Source: an uncultured Bacteroidales bacterium
GTDB taxonomy: Bacteria > Bacteroidota > Bacteroidia > Bacteroidales > CAIXZF01
Length of the DNA: 64,000 nucleotides
NCBI GenBank assembly: GCA_903923925.1
Contig: CAIXZF010000051.1
Location: forward strand, 47,091 to 111,090
Reading direction: 5' to 3'
Below, piece by piece: positions 34,802-42,915 of the stretch; the stretch's first letter is position 1; every line of letters begins with the position of its first letter. The notes beneath the pieces are model-generated. The model saw only the letters and a list, made by a program, of their open reading frames with translations, searched no databases and had not been told where the DNA came from. Made by a program: the position numbers and the translations under genes.

Positions 34802-36070
34802 ATGAAAAGAATCCTTCCGCTCGTAATCATTCTGCTTCTCTTTGTTCTTTGCACAGAATCATTTGCCCAGCAACTAAAATTCCGACATGGAACATTCTTC
34901 CATCATTCAACAGGTGAAAATATCTGGGGGCCGAACGGAAGCTCTACAAGTGTGCCCCTGCAAATTGCTGCCTATAATCAATTGAATAATCTTACAGGCA
35001 CTGATTCCTTGTATTTGAACGAAACCTGGTTCCCGGTTTCTGCCGACAATGAGTGGTCCACCTGGCACACAATTTTCCTTGATAATATGCCTGAACATAT
35101 GTGCGCATATTGTTTAACTAACCCGATTATTATGATTAAAAGCTGCTATCCCTCCTCTAATATTACAGCAATTGGAAGTGCAGCAGATACCTTAACACCC
35201 ACCCTAAAAACCGTTTACAACTACAAATGGCATTGGAGAAAAATCATTCATTTTTTTAGTACTCATCCAGAACATTTCTTTGTTATCTGGACTAACGCGC
35301 CTTTAGTACAGGAGGCCACTAATTCAAACGAAGCACTGCTTTCCCATTCCTTCAGCAAATGGGCGAAAGATACCCTTGCCAACAGCCTCGACGCCACTTT
35401 CGGTACATTTCCGCCGAATGTCTACGTTTTCGACTTCTTCCACATTCTGTCAAATGAGAACCACTATCTTAATCCGAATTATGCTGTTTCTCTTCATGAC
35501 AGTCATCCGAATGCTGCTGCAACCGCTCTTGTTGCACCCATGCTTGTAAACGAAACCTTCGACCATGCAATTGCCTACGAAGCCACTCTTGAAGTTAAAA
35601 CAATTTCAGGCCATGTGACCTACGATAATACTGCCTTAACACCTTTGTCGAATCAGAAGGTTTATCTTAAGGAAGCCTGTTGTACTATTGTTGACTCTAC
35701 ACTAACCGATGCCACTGGTTTCTATTCATTCGCCGATATTCCGGCCGGGAGTTACAACATTGTAGTAAGCTGCACCAAACCCTGGGGTGGCGTAAATTCA
35801 GATGATGCCCTTGTAATTTTGAAACATTACGTGGGATTAATCCCTCTCAATGGCTTACGGCATCTTGCAGGAAATCCAACAAATACCCACTTCATCAATG
35901 CTACAGATGCTCTTATGACAGCCAAACGCTTTGTTGGCCTGATAAACAATTTTCCAACAGGCGATTGGACTTTTGAACTATCCTCAATAACATTCACCGG
36001 CACAGCTGATGTTACAGCCGATATCAAAGGTATCTGTTACGGCGACGTAAACGCTTCATATATTCCATAA
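34802..36070 (+). CDS. Secreted SGNH-hydrolase-like protein ending in a dockerin-like module
   Basis: The ORF track starts at TTG 34742; ATG 34802 gives a clean signal peptide (MKRILPLVIILLLFVLCTESFAQ) and about 422 residues. The N-terminal domain has FFHHSTGENIWGPNG near the start and LHDSHPNAAATALVAP near residue 225. These resemble the nucleophile block and the Asp-His block of SGNH/GDSL hydrolases, although the spacing DSH is not the canonical DxxH. The C-terminal part is a carboxypeptidase-regulatory-like domain, then dockerin-like segments WGGVNSDDALVILKHYVG and TNTHFINATDALMTAKRF, ending GDVNASYIP. As in the 765-residue C25 protein there is no T9SS sorting domain. The dockerin part is clear by comparison with four neighbours; the hydrolase call is tentative. 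Confidence 0.7.
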   Translation: MKRILPLVIILLLFVLCTESFAQQLKFRHGTFFHHSTGENIWGPNGSSTSVPLQIAAYNQLNNLTGTDSLYLNETWFPVSADNEWSTWHTIFLDNMPEHMCAYCLTNPIIMIKSCYPSSNITAIGSAADTLTPTLKTVYNYKWHWRKIIHFFSTHPEHFFVIWTNAPLVQEATNSNEALLSHSFSKWAKDTLANSLDATFGTFPPNVYVFDFFHILSNENHYLNPNYAVSLHDSHPNAAATALVAPMLVNETFDHAIAYEATLEVKTISGHVTYDNTALTPLSNQKVYLKEACCTIVDSTLTDATGFYSFADIPAGSYNIVVSCTKPWGGVNSDDALVILKHYVGLIPLNGLRHLAGNPTNTHFINATDALMTAKRFVGLINNFPTGDWTFELSSITFTGTADVTADIKGICYGDVNASYIP

Positions 36071-36119
36071 TCAGCAAACTAACTAACTAAAGCACCAGCC
36101 CCTCGCAAGACAAATTCTG

Positions 36120-36692
36120 ATGAATAAATCCGTTTTCCGAATACATTTTCTTCCCTTTGTTCAATGGTTTAGCTTAATGATTCTGTCGGCAATAACGATA
36201 GATTATATCTTTCATAGGTACCACCTTGTTTCAGTTGGCCGGTATTTTGGGCTGATTGGTACATTAATTATATTAAGTTCCTTCATTTATTCGGCAAGAA
36301 AAAGAAGATTGATTTCATCAGGCTCACCAAAAAAACTGCTGATGTCGCATGAATATCTCTCCTGGGGAGGATCCATTCTGATTCTTGTTCACGCCGGTAT
36401 CCATTTTAACGCTCTTCTTCCCTGGCTGGCAGTTTTACTGCTAATAATCTCAGTAGCTTCAGGACTGGTAGGAAAATTTCTCCTGAAGAAATCCAATGAA
36501 ACCTACAAAGAAAAACTACAGAAATTAATCGACTCCGGTCATTCTCCGGATGAATCTGAAAAAAAGCTTTTTTTCGATTCAATTACTGTAGACTTAATGA
36601 AAAAGTGGAGAAAAGTACATATGCCCATTACCTTGCTTCTAGGAGTATTAACACTCATCCATATCATTACAATTGTAATGTTCAATATATGA
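36120..36692 (+). CDS. Cytochrome b-like integral membrane protein
   Basis: The 190-residue protein has four or five hydrophobic segments (FLPFVQWFSLMILSAITI, YFGLIGTLIILSSFIY, GGSILILVHAGIHF, LAVLLLIISVASGLVG, LLLGVLTLIHIITIVMF). Histidines are placed in membrane-facing pairs: MSHEYLSW and LVHAGIHF in one region, RKVHMPIT and LIHIITI in another. This suits b-type haem ligation, as in small quinol-oxidising cytochrome b proteins. The next gene overlaps it by ATGA and encodes a multihaem cytochrome c. The pair would pass electrons between the quinone pool and periplasmic acceptors or donors. No closer family name can be given from sequence alone. Confidence 0.6.
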   Translation: MNKSVFRIHFLPFVQWFSLMILSAITIDYIFHRYHLVSVGRYFGLIGTLIILSSFIYSARKRRLISSGSPKKLLMSHEYLSWGGSILILVHAGIHFNALLPWLAVLLLIISVASGLVGKFLLKKSNETYKEKLQKLIDSGHSPDESEKKLFFDSITVDLMKKWRKVHMPITLLLGVLTLIHIITIVMFNI

Positions 36693-37456
36693 AAAATCTA
36701 CTTATCATATTGGTGATCATTACTATTATTGCCCTATCATTTATATATCCACATATGATGTTTAATCCTGGTAAACTGGTTCATGGCCATCAGGATATAA
36801 AGAACAACTGTCTGGCTTGCCATCAGCCATTTTGGGGTATTAATGATCAAAAATGCATCGGCTGTCACAAACTCTCCGAAATCGGGAAGAAAAATCCTTT
36901 GTCAGCCTCCATTATCAATTCAGAAGAAAAAATACTTTTTCATGAGAAGCTGAAAAATCAGGAATGCACCGCCTGTCATACAGATCATAAAGGTATAAAC
37001 CCTCAGACCTCTATAAGCAAATTCGACCACAGCATGATAGCAGGAATGAATATGAATGATTGTTCTTCCTGCCATACTAAACCGGCTGATTCTTTCCATG
37101 CTTCACTTAAGGAAAACTGTATCAAATGCCATACAACCAGCCTTTGGAAGCCTGCAACATTCGATCATTCGGCATGGTTCATTCTCGACAACGATCACAA
37201 TACCGATTGTAAAACCTGCCATATAACTTCCAATTTCAAAGCCTATACCTGCTATGGATGTCACGAACATTCAGAAAGTAAAATGTATGAAGAACATTCG
37301 GAGGAAGGAATTTCCAATATCTCAGATTGCATATCTTGTCATAAAAGTGCTAATAAAAATGAGATCAAATCGCGGGAAAATATCAATGAAAATCGCAATA
37401 AGAATGAAAACGATAATGTAAAAAAGAAAAAAGAATCTGGCGAGGATGATGATTAG
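36689..37456 (+). CDS. Octahaem c-type cytochrome, membrane-anchored or exported
   Basis: The ORF track starts at 36605, inside the upstream gene; ATG 36689 overlaps that gene's stop codon (ATGA) and gives the N-terminal hydrophobic segment MKNLLIILVIITIIALSFIY. The roughly 255-residue product contains eight CxxCH haem-binding motifs (CLACH, CIGCH, CTACH, CSSCH, CIKCH, CKTCH, CYGCH, CISCH) plus extra His residues such as FDHS that can be sixth ligands. The spacing resembles class III/c7-type cytochromes. The C-terminus after the last haem is a highly charged Lys/Glu/Asn tail (KKKKESGEDDD). The tight overlap with the cytochrome b-like gene suggests a two-protein electron-transfer unit. Confidence 0.88.
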   Translation: MKNLLIILVIITIIALSFIYPHMMFNPGKLVHGHQDIKNNCLACHQPFWGINDQKCIGCHKLSEIGKKNPLSASIINSEEKILFHEKLKNQECTACHTDHKGINPQTSISKFDHSMIAGMNMNDCSSCHTKPADSFHASLKENCIKCHTTSLWKPATFDHSAWFILDNDHNTDCKTCHITSNFKAYTCYGCHEHSESKMYEEHSEEGISNISDCISCHKSANKNEIKSRENINENRNKNENDNVKKKKESGEDDD

Positions 37457-37458
37457 AA

Positions 37459-37599
37459 TTGCATGAACCTATTTTCGATCTGGAATTAGAATCAGGTGAA
37501 GTTATTTCACTATTAGTATATACAAAGTCTGATTGGAAAAATGAAAACAGAATTTCTCCACTTTTTATGAATGTAAAGAAGGAAGGAATCCTGATTTAG
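37459..37599 (+). pseudogene. 3' remnant of an MNT-type nucleotidyltransferase (antitoxin) gene
   Basis: An open stretch of 46 codons ending at TAG 37597 reads LHEPIFDLELESGEVISLL, then PLFMNVKKEGILI. This resembles the C-terminal part of minimal nucleotidyltransferases, which typically end with a conserved 'nV.kEG' motif. The N-terminal part with the GSxARG active site is missing. The remnant begins only 2 bp after the cytochrome stop codon. It is followed in the same frame by a HEPN-like relic, the standard gene order of MNT-HEPN toxin-antitoxin pairs. Confidence 0.55.
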
Positions 37600-37917
37600 A
37601 ACAATGAAAAAGGTAGCCTGAACTCTAGTATTAACTGGCTATATTATTCTGCCTTCTATGCAACAATTGCATTGTTGCTTAATCACGAAATTGAAGTAAA
37701 ATCACACAATGGAGGAAAACAAAAACTGGGCGAAGAATCTGAGGGCTCTGTAAGATCTATCATGAAACCAGTTGATTTAAGGTTCTTTTACGTTGATAAT
37801 TACCGGTATCCTGCTGGAAAAGAACTATTTGATAAGGTAAATACCGGAGATGAAGTTTATGTGCATATCTCTCCATTATTGTTTCCATTATCGTCTCCCT
37901 TCAAATATCTTTCTTAA
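37600..37917 (+). pseudogene. HEPN-domain protein remnant
   Basis: After the TAG of the MNT-like relic, the same frame continues as NNEKGSLNSSINWLYYSAF..., with YYSAFYATIALLLNHEIEVKSHNGG typical of HEPN domains (YYAxFxAxxALL followed by a KxH). It continues through LRFFYVDNYRYPAGKELF to TAA 37917. The first 15-20 residues expected before the YYxAF motif are absent, and no ATG precedes it; the track uses TTG 37672, inside the domain. Together with the upstream fragment this looks like an MNT-HEPN locus reduced by an internal deletion. The remaining 57 bp up to the next gene show nothing. Confidence 0.55.
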
Positions 37918-37974
37918 TTTTAAGCCCGGAAATCATAACTGCTATCGTATTAATAGAATTAAATTCAGTTTCTT

Positions 37975-40029
37975 ATGAAGAAAATATTCGTAGTAATGGC
38001 ACTTTTCATCGCTGCCATCAGCCTCATTACCTGCAAGCCTATGCAAAAGAAAATCACAAAGCCGGCCTCAACTGTAAGTCAGAATGCAGTTGATAATGTT
38101 ATTAAAGAACTTAGTTCGAAATATACCGAAACTCCCAAACTCCGCATCGAACGCGGCGTTCAGCAGGTAGCTTCTCTTTGGATGAAGAGCGATGGCTCTG
38201 AAAAAGATTTTGAAACCTTCTGTCAGCAGAATTTCACCGCCAGCGAGCAAAGCCTCGATAGCCTTTTCCAGAAGCTGCAAACCAACTTCGAAGTACTCTA
38301 TGGCAATTTTAACAAAATCGGAATGGATCTCCGCAGAGGCCTCGACATTGACCTGGGTCCTGTTCAGCCTATTGATGAGATGTTCGGCGCTTATTCTGTT
38401 GGAGCGCACCTCACCGACGATTTCTATGCTAACAAGATTGCCTTTGTAGTGGCGCTTAACTTCCCTTTCTATTCCCTTAACGAAAAGAACGATCTCGGCC
38501 CTACCTGGTCGCGCAAACAATGGGCTTACGCCAGAATGGGCGACATTTTCACCTCCCGTGTTCCGGCAGAAATTCAGCAGAATGCCTCCGCTGCTTACAC
38601 CAAAGCCGATTCATACATCTCTGAATACAACATCTTCATGGGTAATCTCGTGGACAAAAACGGCAAAACCTTCTTTCCTGCCGATATGAAACTCATTTCT
38701 CACTGGGGTTTGCGCGACGAACTTAAATCGCATTATGCCGATAAAGACGGTGGTCTCGAAAAACAGAAAATGGTATACGAGGTTATGAAACATATTATTG
38801 CACAGGATATTCCTGAAACCGTGATCAACAACCGTGAGGTTCAATGGGATCCTTACGAAAACAAGGTTTACAAGGATAAAAAAGCTGTAGAAGCAAAGCC
38901 TGAACCAGATACCCGCTATAAAATGCTGCTCAATAATTTCCTTGCACAAAAAGCAATGGATCCATACAATCCGGCATATCCTACGTTCATGCAGCGCTCA
39001 TTTGAGCTTGGTATGGAAATACCAATGGTAGAAGTTGAAAAACTTTTCATAAACCTCTGTTCATCACCGGAAGTTAAAGAGGTGGCTGCACTCATCAGCA
39101 AACGCCTTGGCCGCCCTTTACAGCCTTTCGATATCTGGTACGACGGTTTTAAAGCCAGAGGCGGAATCAGTGAAGAAGAACTCACTAAAATTACACAGGG
39201 CAGGTATCCTGACCCAATGGCCTTCCAGAAAGATATGCCAAATCTCCTCGAAAAACTTGGTTTTACAAAAGAAAAAGCTGCCTTCATCGCCTCTAAAATA
39301 GTTGTCGACCCTGCCCGCGGTTCTGGTCATGCTGCTGGTGCTGCAATGAAATCGGATGTGGCTCACCTGCGTACGAGGGTTGTTGCAAAAGGAATGAATT
39401 ACAAGGGTTACAATATCGCCGTTCACGAATTCGGCCATAATGTAGAGCAAACCCTCTCACTGCAGGATGTCGATTACTATATGCTCAACGGTGTACCTAC
39501 AACTGCTTTCACTGAAGCTCTTGCCTTCATCTTTCAGAAACGCGATCTCGAATTGCTTGGTAAAACCGATAAGGATCCGAACAAAGCACACCTCATGGCG
39601 CTCGATAATTTCTGGATGAGCTACGAAATAATGGGCGTATCCCTTGTGGACATGAAGGTCTGGAAATGGATGTATGCCAATCCAACCGCTAAGCCAGAAC
39701 AACTAAAAGCAGCTGTTATTGCTGCTGCTAAAGAAGTCTGGAATCAGTTTTATGCTCCGGTTTTCGGTTCTAAAGACGAACCAATTCTCGGCATTTATTC
39801 GCATATGATCGACAATCCGCTATACCTCTCCTCCTACCCTGTCGGGCACCTTATTGATTTCCAGGTGGAACAGCAGATAAGTTCCAAAAAATTTGCTCCC
39901 GAAGTTATCCGGATGTATACCCTTGGCCGCTTAACACCGGAAGTTTGGATGAAACAAGCAGTTGGAGCCCCGGTAGCAATTGAGCCTCTGCTTAAAGCAA
40001 CAGATGCTGCACTGAAAATTGTTCACTAA
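37975..40029 (+). CDS. Zinc metallopeptidase lipoprotein, M3-like
   Basis: The 684-residue protein has a lipoprotein signal (VVMALFIAAISLITCKP; lipobox LITC). The zinc motif HEFGHNVEQ lies near residue 483, with a likely third ligand Glu about 30 residues later in TTAFTEALAFIF. This layout, HExxH plus a downstream Glu, and the helical character of the rest fit the thimet/oligopeptidase F (M3) group. A late Tyr/His segment (YLSSYPVGHLIDFQ) could supply transition-state residues. It would be anchored in the envelope and could cut the peptides released by the secreted proteases upstream. Codon use is richer in GC-ending codons than the giant protease genes nearby. Another gluzincin family cannot be excluded. 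Confidence 0.65.
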   Translation: MKKIFVVMALFIAAISLITCKPMQKKITKPASTVSQNAVDNVIKELSSKYTETPKLRIERGVQQVASLWMKSDGSEKDFETFCQQNFTASEQSLDSLFQKLQTNFEVLYGNFNKIGMDLRRGLDIDLGPVQPIDEMFGAYSVGAHLTDDFYANKIAFVVALNFPFYSLNEKNDLGPTWSRKQWAYARMGDIFTSRVPAEIQQNASAAYTKADSYISEYNIFMGNLVDKNGKTFFPADMKLISHWGLRDELKSHYADKDGGLEKQKMVYEVMKHIIAQDIPETVINNREVQWDPYENKVYKDKKAVEAKPEPDTRYKMLLNNFLAQKAMDPYNPAYPTFMQRSFELGMEIPMVEVEKLFINLCSSPEVKEVAALISKRLGRPLQPFDIWYDGFKARGGISEEELTKITQGRYPDPMAFQKDMPNLLEKLGFTKEKAAFIASKIVVDPARGSGHAAGAAMKSDVAHLRTRVVAKGMNYKGYNIAVHEFGHNVEQTLSLQDVDYYMLNGVPTTAFTEALAFIFQKRDLELLGKTDKDPNKAHLMALDNFWMSYEIMGVSLVDMKVWKWMYANPTAKPEQLKAAVIAAAKEVWNQFYAPVFGSKDEPILGIYSHMIDNPLYLSSYPVGHLIDFQVEQQISSKKFAPEVIRMYTLGRLTPEVWMKQAVGAPVAIEPLLKATDAALKIVH

Positions 40030-40046
40030 ATTTTACAAGGATTAAG

Positions 40047-41348
40047 TTGAACAGTATCCTCTCCCCTTCCAGAATAATCCTGCTAACAGGCTTATTCCTT
40101 ACTTTAGTTACTGCCAATATAAACTGGGGTGGAAACAGATGGAAAAGCATCATCGAGAATGATGCTCAGGCCTATTATGCTTACCTTCCTGCTGTTTTTA
40201 TTTACCACGATTTGAATTTCGGCTTCTTCGAAACCGTTGAAAAAGAATACTTCCCCGACACCTGGTTCGATTACCGGAATGCCATAGGCAACGTTAAAGT
40301 TAACAAGTATTACTGCGGAACCGCCCTGGCACAACTCCCGTTTTTCCTCACAGTACATATGTTCTGTAGTGGCGACGGATCCAACGGCTGGGGAAAACCC
40401 TACATGATTATGATCAGCCTGGCAGCAATTGTATGGCTACTTATAGGCTTGTTCTTCCTTTCTAAGCTGCTCAGGCTTTACAACATACACGATGCGATAA
40501 TCAGCGTGGTAATTCTGCTGGAAGTATTTGGAACACACCTGTTTTACTACACCATCGGTGAACCCGGAATGTCGCATGTTTATTCCTTCGCATTTATCGC
40601 GATGTTTCTTTATTTCGGAAAAAGGCTGTTCATTAAACCCTCTGAAGCCTCAACATATATCTTACTGGCACTATGTCTTGCTTTCACAATAATTATTCGT
40701 CCTGTAAACGGATTAGTCGTTTTAAGCCTTCCTTTCCTGGCGGGTAGTTCACAGGCACTTGTAAAAACCACACTTGATTTCCTAAAGAAACCTTCCACAA
40801 TAGTTTTATCAGCTGTTATTTTCCTGTTTGTTGTTTGTATCCAGCTGATTATTTACAAAATTGCAAGCGGAAGCTTCTTCATCTATACTTATGCAAATGA
40901 AGGATTCAACTTTTTCCAGCCACATTTCCTGGCCATACTGTTCAGCTATAAAAAAGGGCTATTCCTTTATACACCTCTCTTGCTGATTTCTCTTTCCGGA
41001 TTTTATATTCTCTGGAAGAAAAATCGTTTTGAATTATTCAGCCTTCTGTTTTTTTTGATCGTTCTGAATTTCGTGCTTTCCAGCTGGTGGATGTGGTGGT
41101 ATGGTGGTAGTTTTTCTTCCAGGGTTTATGTTGAATTTATCCCGGTATTTATGGTTCTTCTTGGCATATTTATCAATAGCATTGAAAAACCTGCTGCTAA
41201 AAGGCTTTTCATTACCTTTGCCCTTCTTGTGGCTATGCTTTGCCAGATACAAACATATCAATACCGGAAAGGTACAATACACTGGGATTCAATGACTAAA
41301 GAATTATACTGGCAAAGGATTTTAGAAGCGGGCCGGCTATTCAGGTAA
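40047..41348 (+). CDS. Polytopic membrane protein, GT-C glycosyltransferase-like
   Basis: The 433-residue protein has about ten hydrophobic segments (IILLTGLFLTLVTAN, IMISLAAIVWLLIGLFFL, AIISVVILLEVFGTHLF, STIVLSAVIFLFVVCIQL and others). The N-terminal loop contains ENDAQAYYAYLPAVFIY, whose acidic residues in the first extracytoplasmic loop recall GT-C type glycosyltransferases; WWMWWYGGSFSSRVYVE near the C-terminus is also common in such proteins. There is no ATG near the start: TTG 40047, 17 bp after the peptidase stop, is the only sensible start and gives MNSILSPSRIILL. It is probably co-transcribed with its neighbours. Substrate unknown. Confidence 0.6.
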   Translation: MNSILSPSRIILLTGLFLTLVTANINWGGNRWKSIIENDAQAYYAYLPAVFIYHDLNFGFFETVEKEYFPDTWFDYRNAIGNVKVNKYYCGTALAQLPFFLTVHMFCSGDGSNGWGKPYMIMISLAAIVWLLIGLFFLSKLLRLYNIHDAIISVVILLEVFGTHLFYYTIGEPGMSHVYSFAFIAMFLYFGKRLFIKPSEASTYILLALCLAFTIIIRPVNGLVVLSLPFLAGSSQALVKTTLDFLKKPSTIVLSAVIFLFVVCIQLIIYKIASGSFFIYTYANEGFNFFQPHFLAILFSYKKGLFLYTPLLLISLSGFYILWKKNRFELFSLLFFLIVLNFVLSSWWMWWYGGSFSSRVYVEFIPVFMVLLGIFINSIEKPAAKRLFITFALLVAMLCQIQTYQYRKGTIHWDSMTKELYWQRILEAGRLFR

Positions 41349-41371
41349 TAACAAGGTTAAATTGATATACT

Positions 41372-42220
41372 ATGCTTTACATCAGGTGTAATAATTGCGA
41401 TAAACTAAATCACTTTAAAACCGAATACCTAACCTTCTGTGAACATTGTGGTAAGAAACTCAGGGATAATTTCCCGGACTGGAAGCAGAAACACCCGGGA
41501 AAAAGCCTTGAAAATTTTAAGGAGCAGGTTTGTGTTACTGAGGATGCAAAATTAGCAGACAATACCCTTGTAAAGAAGAAAAAACCAGCCGTAAGCAGGA
41601 AAGCAATTATTATTACCGCCGGAGTTATTGCAGGAGTTGCATTTATAATTACAATGAGAATTGCAGGTCCAATGCTGATAGAAAAGGCTCTGGACACTGT
41701 ACGCAATCTGAGTTACTTCCAGGAAAAGTGGGAAAAAGCTACCTATGGGAAATACGGCCTTTCCGTTGAAACCCCTGGTAAATGCCGTGAAACAAAAGTA
41801 GAGCTTCCACCCGAAGTACAGCCTATGGTTGAAGACTTTGCAATTTTTGAATACATTGGTATCGACGGAATAAATGTTCTGGTAACTACCGGCAAATACC
41901 GCCCTGAATCTGGTGGAGCAAACATTACCAACGCTGCCAATGGAGCTATTTCCAATATCCGGATGCAAGCTGGTGTAACAAATGTCGATTTTTCTGAGAC
42001 TCCCTTTGGAAAATCAGGAGTTCCGGGAATCCGCCTCGATGGTTCTGCTAATGAAAACGGGAAAGATCAGGCCTTTCTGGTGGTAATCTGCTGTAAGGAT
42101 CTAAACCTGTGGCAGCTTACAATTTCCTACCCTGTGAACAGCGAAAAGCTCAAACGCGACGCAGAACGGATTGTGCAGTCGATGTCAATCGATTACAACC
42201 CAAATCTAAAATCGCTATAG
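41372..42220 (+). CDS. Zinc-ribbon membrane protein of unknown function
   Basis: The 282-residue protein starts with a zinc-ribbon pattern, CNNCDKLNHF then CEHCGKKL (two CxxC pairs within the first 30 residues). A linker follows, then one membrane segment (AIIITAGVIAGVAFIITM, about residues 73-92) and a soluble C-terminal domain with WEKATYGKYGLSVETPGKC and QLTISYPVNSEKLKRDAERIVQSM. The C-terminal domain looks like a small alpha/beta stress- or PsbP-like fold, but I cannot name it. It follows the GT-C-like gene by 23 bp. The A/T-rich tandem repeat begins 13 bp after its stop codon. Confidence 0.55.
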   Translation: MLYIRCNNCDKLNHFKTEYLTFCEHCGKKLRDNFPDWKQKHPGKSLENFKEQVCVTEDAKLADNTLVKKKKPAVSRKAIIITAGVIAGVAFIITMRIAGPMLIEKALDTVRNLSYFQEKWEKATYGKYGLSVETPGKCRETKVELPPEVQPMVEDFAIFEYIGIDGINVLVTTGKYRPESGGANITNAANGAISNIRMQAGVTNVDFSETPFGKSGVPGIRLDGSANENGKDQAFLVVICCKDLNLWQLTISYPVNSEKLKRDAERIVQSMSIDYNPNLKSL

Positions 42221-42233
42221 ACCTTCAATGATT

Positions 42234-42343
42234 CACTTTTTCACTTTTTCACTTTTTCACTTTTTCACTTTTTCACTTTTTCACTTTTCACTTTTCACTT
42301 TTCACTTTTCACTTTTCACTTTTCACTTTTCACTTTTCACTTT
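42234..42343. repeat. Minisatellite with period change from 8 to 7 bp (TTTTTCAC to TTTTCAC)
   Basis: CAC triplets start at 42234, 42242, 42250, 42258, 42266, 42274 and 42282 (8-bp spacing), then 42289, 42296, 42303, 42310, 42317, 42324, 42331 and 42338 (7-bp spacing). The repeat fills the convergent space between the zinc-ribbon gene and purN. Its right end forms the last codons and the stop codon of purN on the minus strand. Confidence 0.95.
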
Positions 42344-42904
42344 AAAAACTTCCTTCTCTATCACCTGAGGATAAAATTCATATTCATAGGGATGAATTCT
42401 TGCCGCAAGCGTGTCAGGTGTATCATTTCGCATAACCGGGCAACGGGTCTGATAAATAATATCCCCTTCATCATAATTGCTATTTACATAATGAATCGTG
42501 ATACCGCTCTCCCTGTCACCTGATTCAATTACAGCTTTATGTACATTATTTCCATACATGCCTTTGCCGCCATATTTCGGTAACAAAGCAGGATGAATGT
42601 TTATGATTTTCCGATCCCATGCTTCAAGAATAGTTGTTGGAATCAACAGAAGAAATCCTGACAGCACAATAAAATCAACTTCGCATTCTCTGAGCTTATC
42701 CAAAACAATACTGCTTTCATTAAGCTCACTGGCAGTAAATACAAAGGATGGAATATTAAGAGCTTCTGCTCTGTTCAGTACATTTGCAGTAGGGTTGTTG
42801 CTGAGGATCAGGCAAATATTAACATCGGGACTATCCGTAAAATATTCCGCAATTCGTTGTGCATTGCTGCCGTTACCTGATGCAAAAATGGCTATGTTTT
42901 TCAT
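42323..42904 (-). CDS. purN: Phosphoribosylglycinamide formyltransferase
   Basis: The 193-residue enzyme transfers a formyl group from 10-formyl-THF to GAR in purine synthesis. It has the substrate-binding FASGNGSNAQRI at the N-terminus, VLSGFLLLIP, INIHPALLPKYGGKGMYG with the catalytic His, and SGITIHYVNSNYDEGDIIYQ with the catalytic Asp. The last residues, VKSEK, and the TGA stop are read from the adjoining minisatellite, so the native C-terminus has been replaced or extended by repeat sequence. It is the last gene of a GT2/TPR/purN minus unit, 11 bp after the TPR gene. Confidence 0.95.
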   Translation of the reverse strand: MKNIAIFASGNGSNAQRIAEYFTDSPDVNICLILSNNPTANVLNRAEALNIPSFVFTASELNESSIVLDKLRECEVDFIVLSGFLLLIPTTILEAWDRKIINIHPALLPKYGGKGMYGNNVHKAVIESGDRESGITIHYVNSNYDEGDIIYQTRCPVMRNDTPDTLAARIHPYEYEFYPQVIEKEVFKVKSEK

Positions 42905-42915
42905 TTAAATGTTTA

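Noticed and set aside
42231-42343. CRISPR or attenuator interpretation of the TTTTTCAC repeat
   Set aside because: Units of 7-8 bp without spacers form a minisatellite, and there is no stem that would act as an attenuator.
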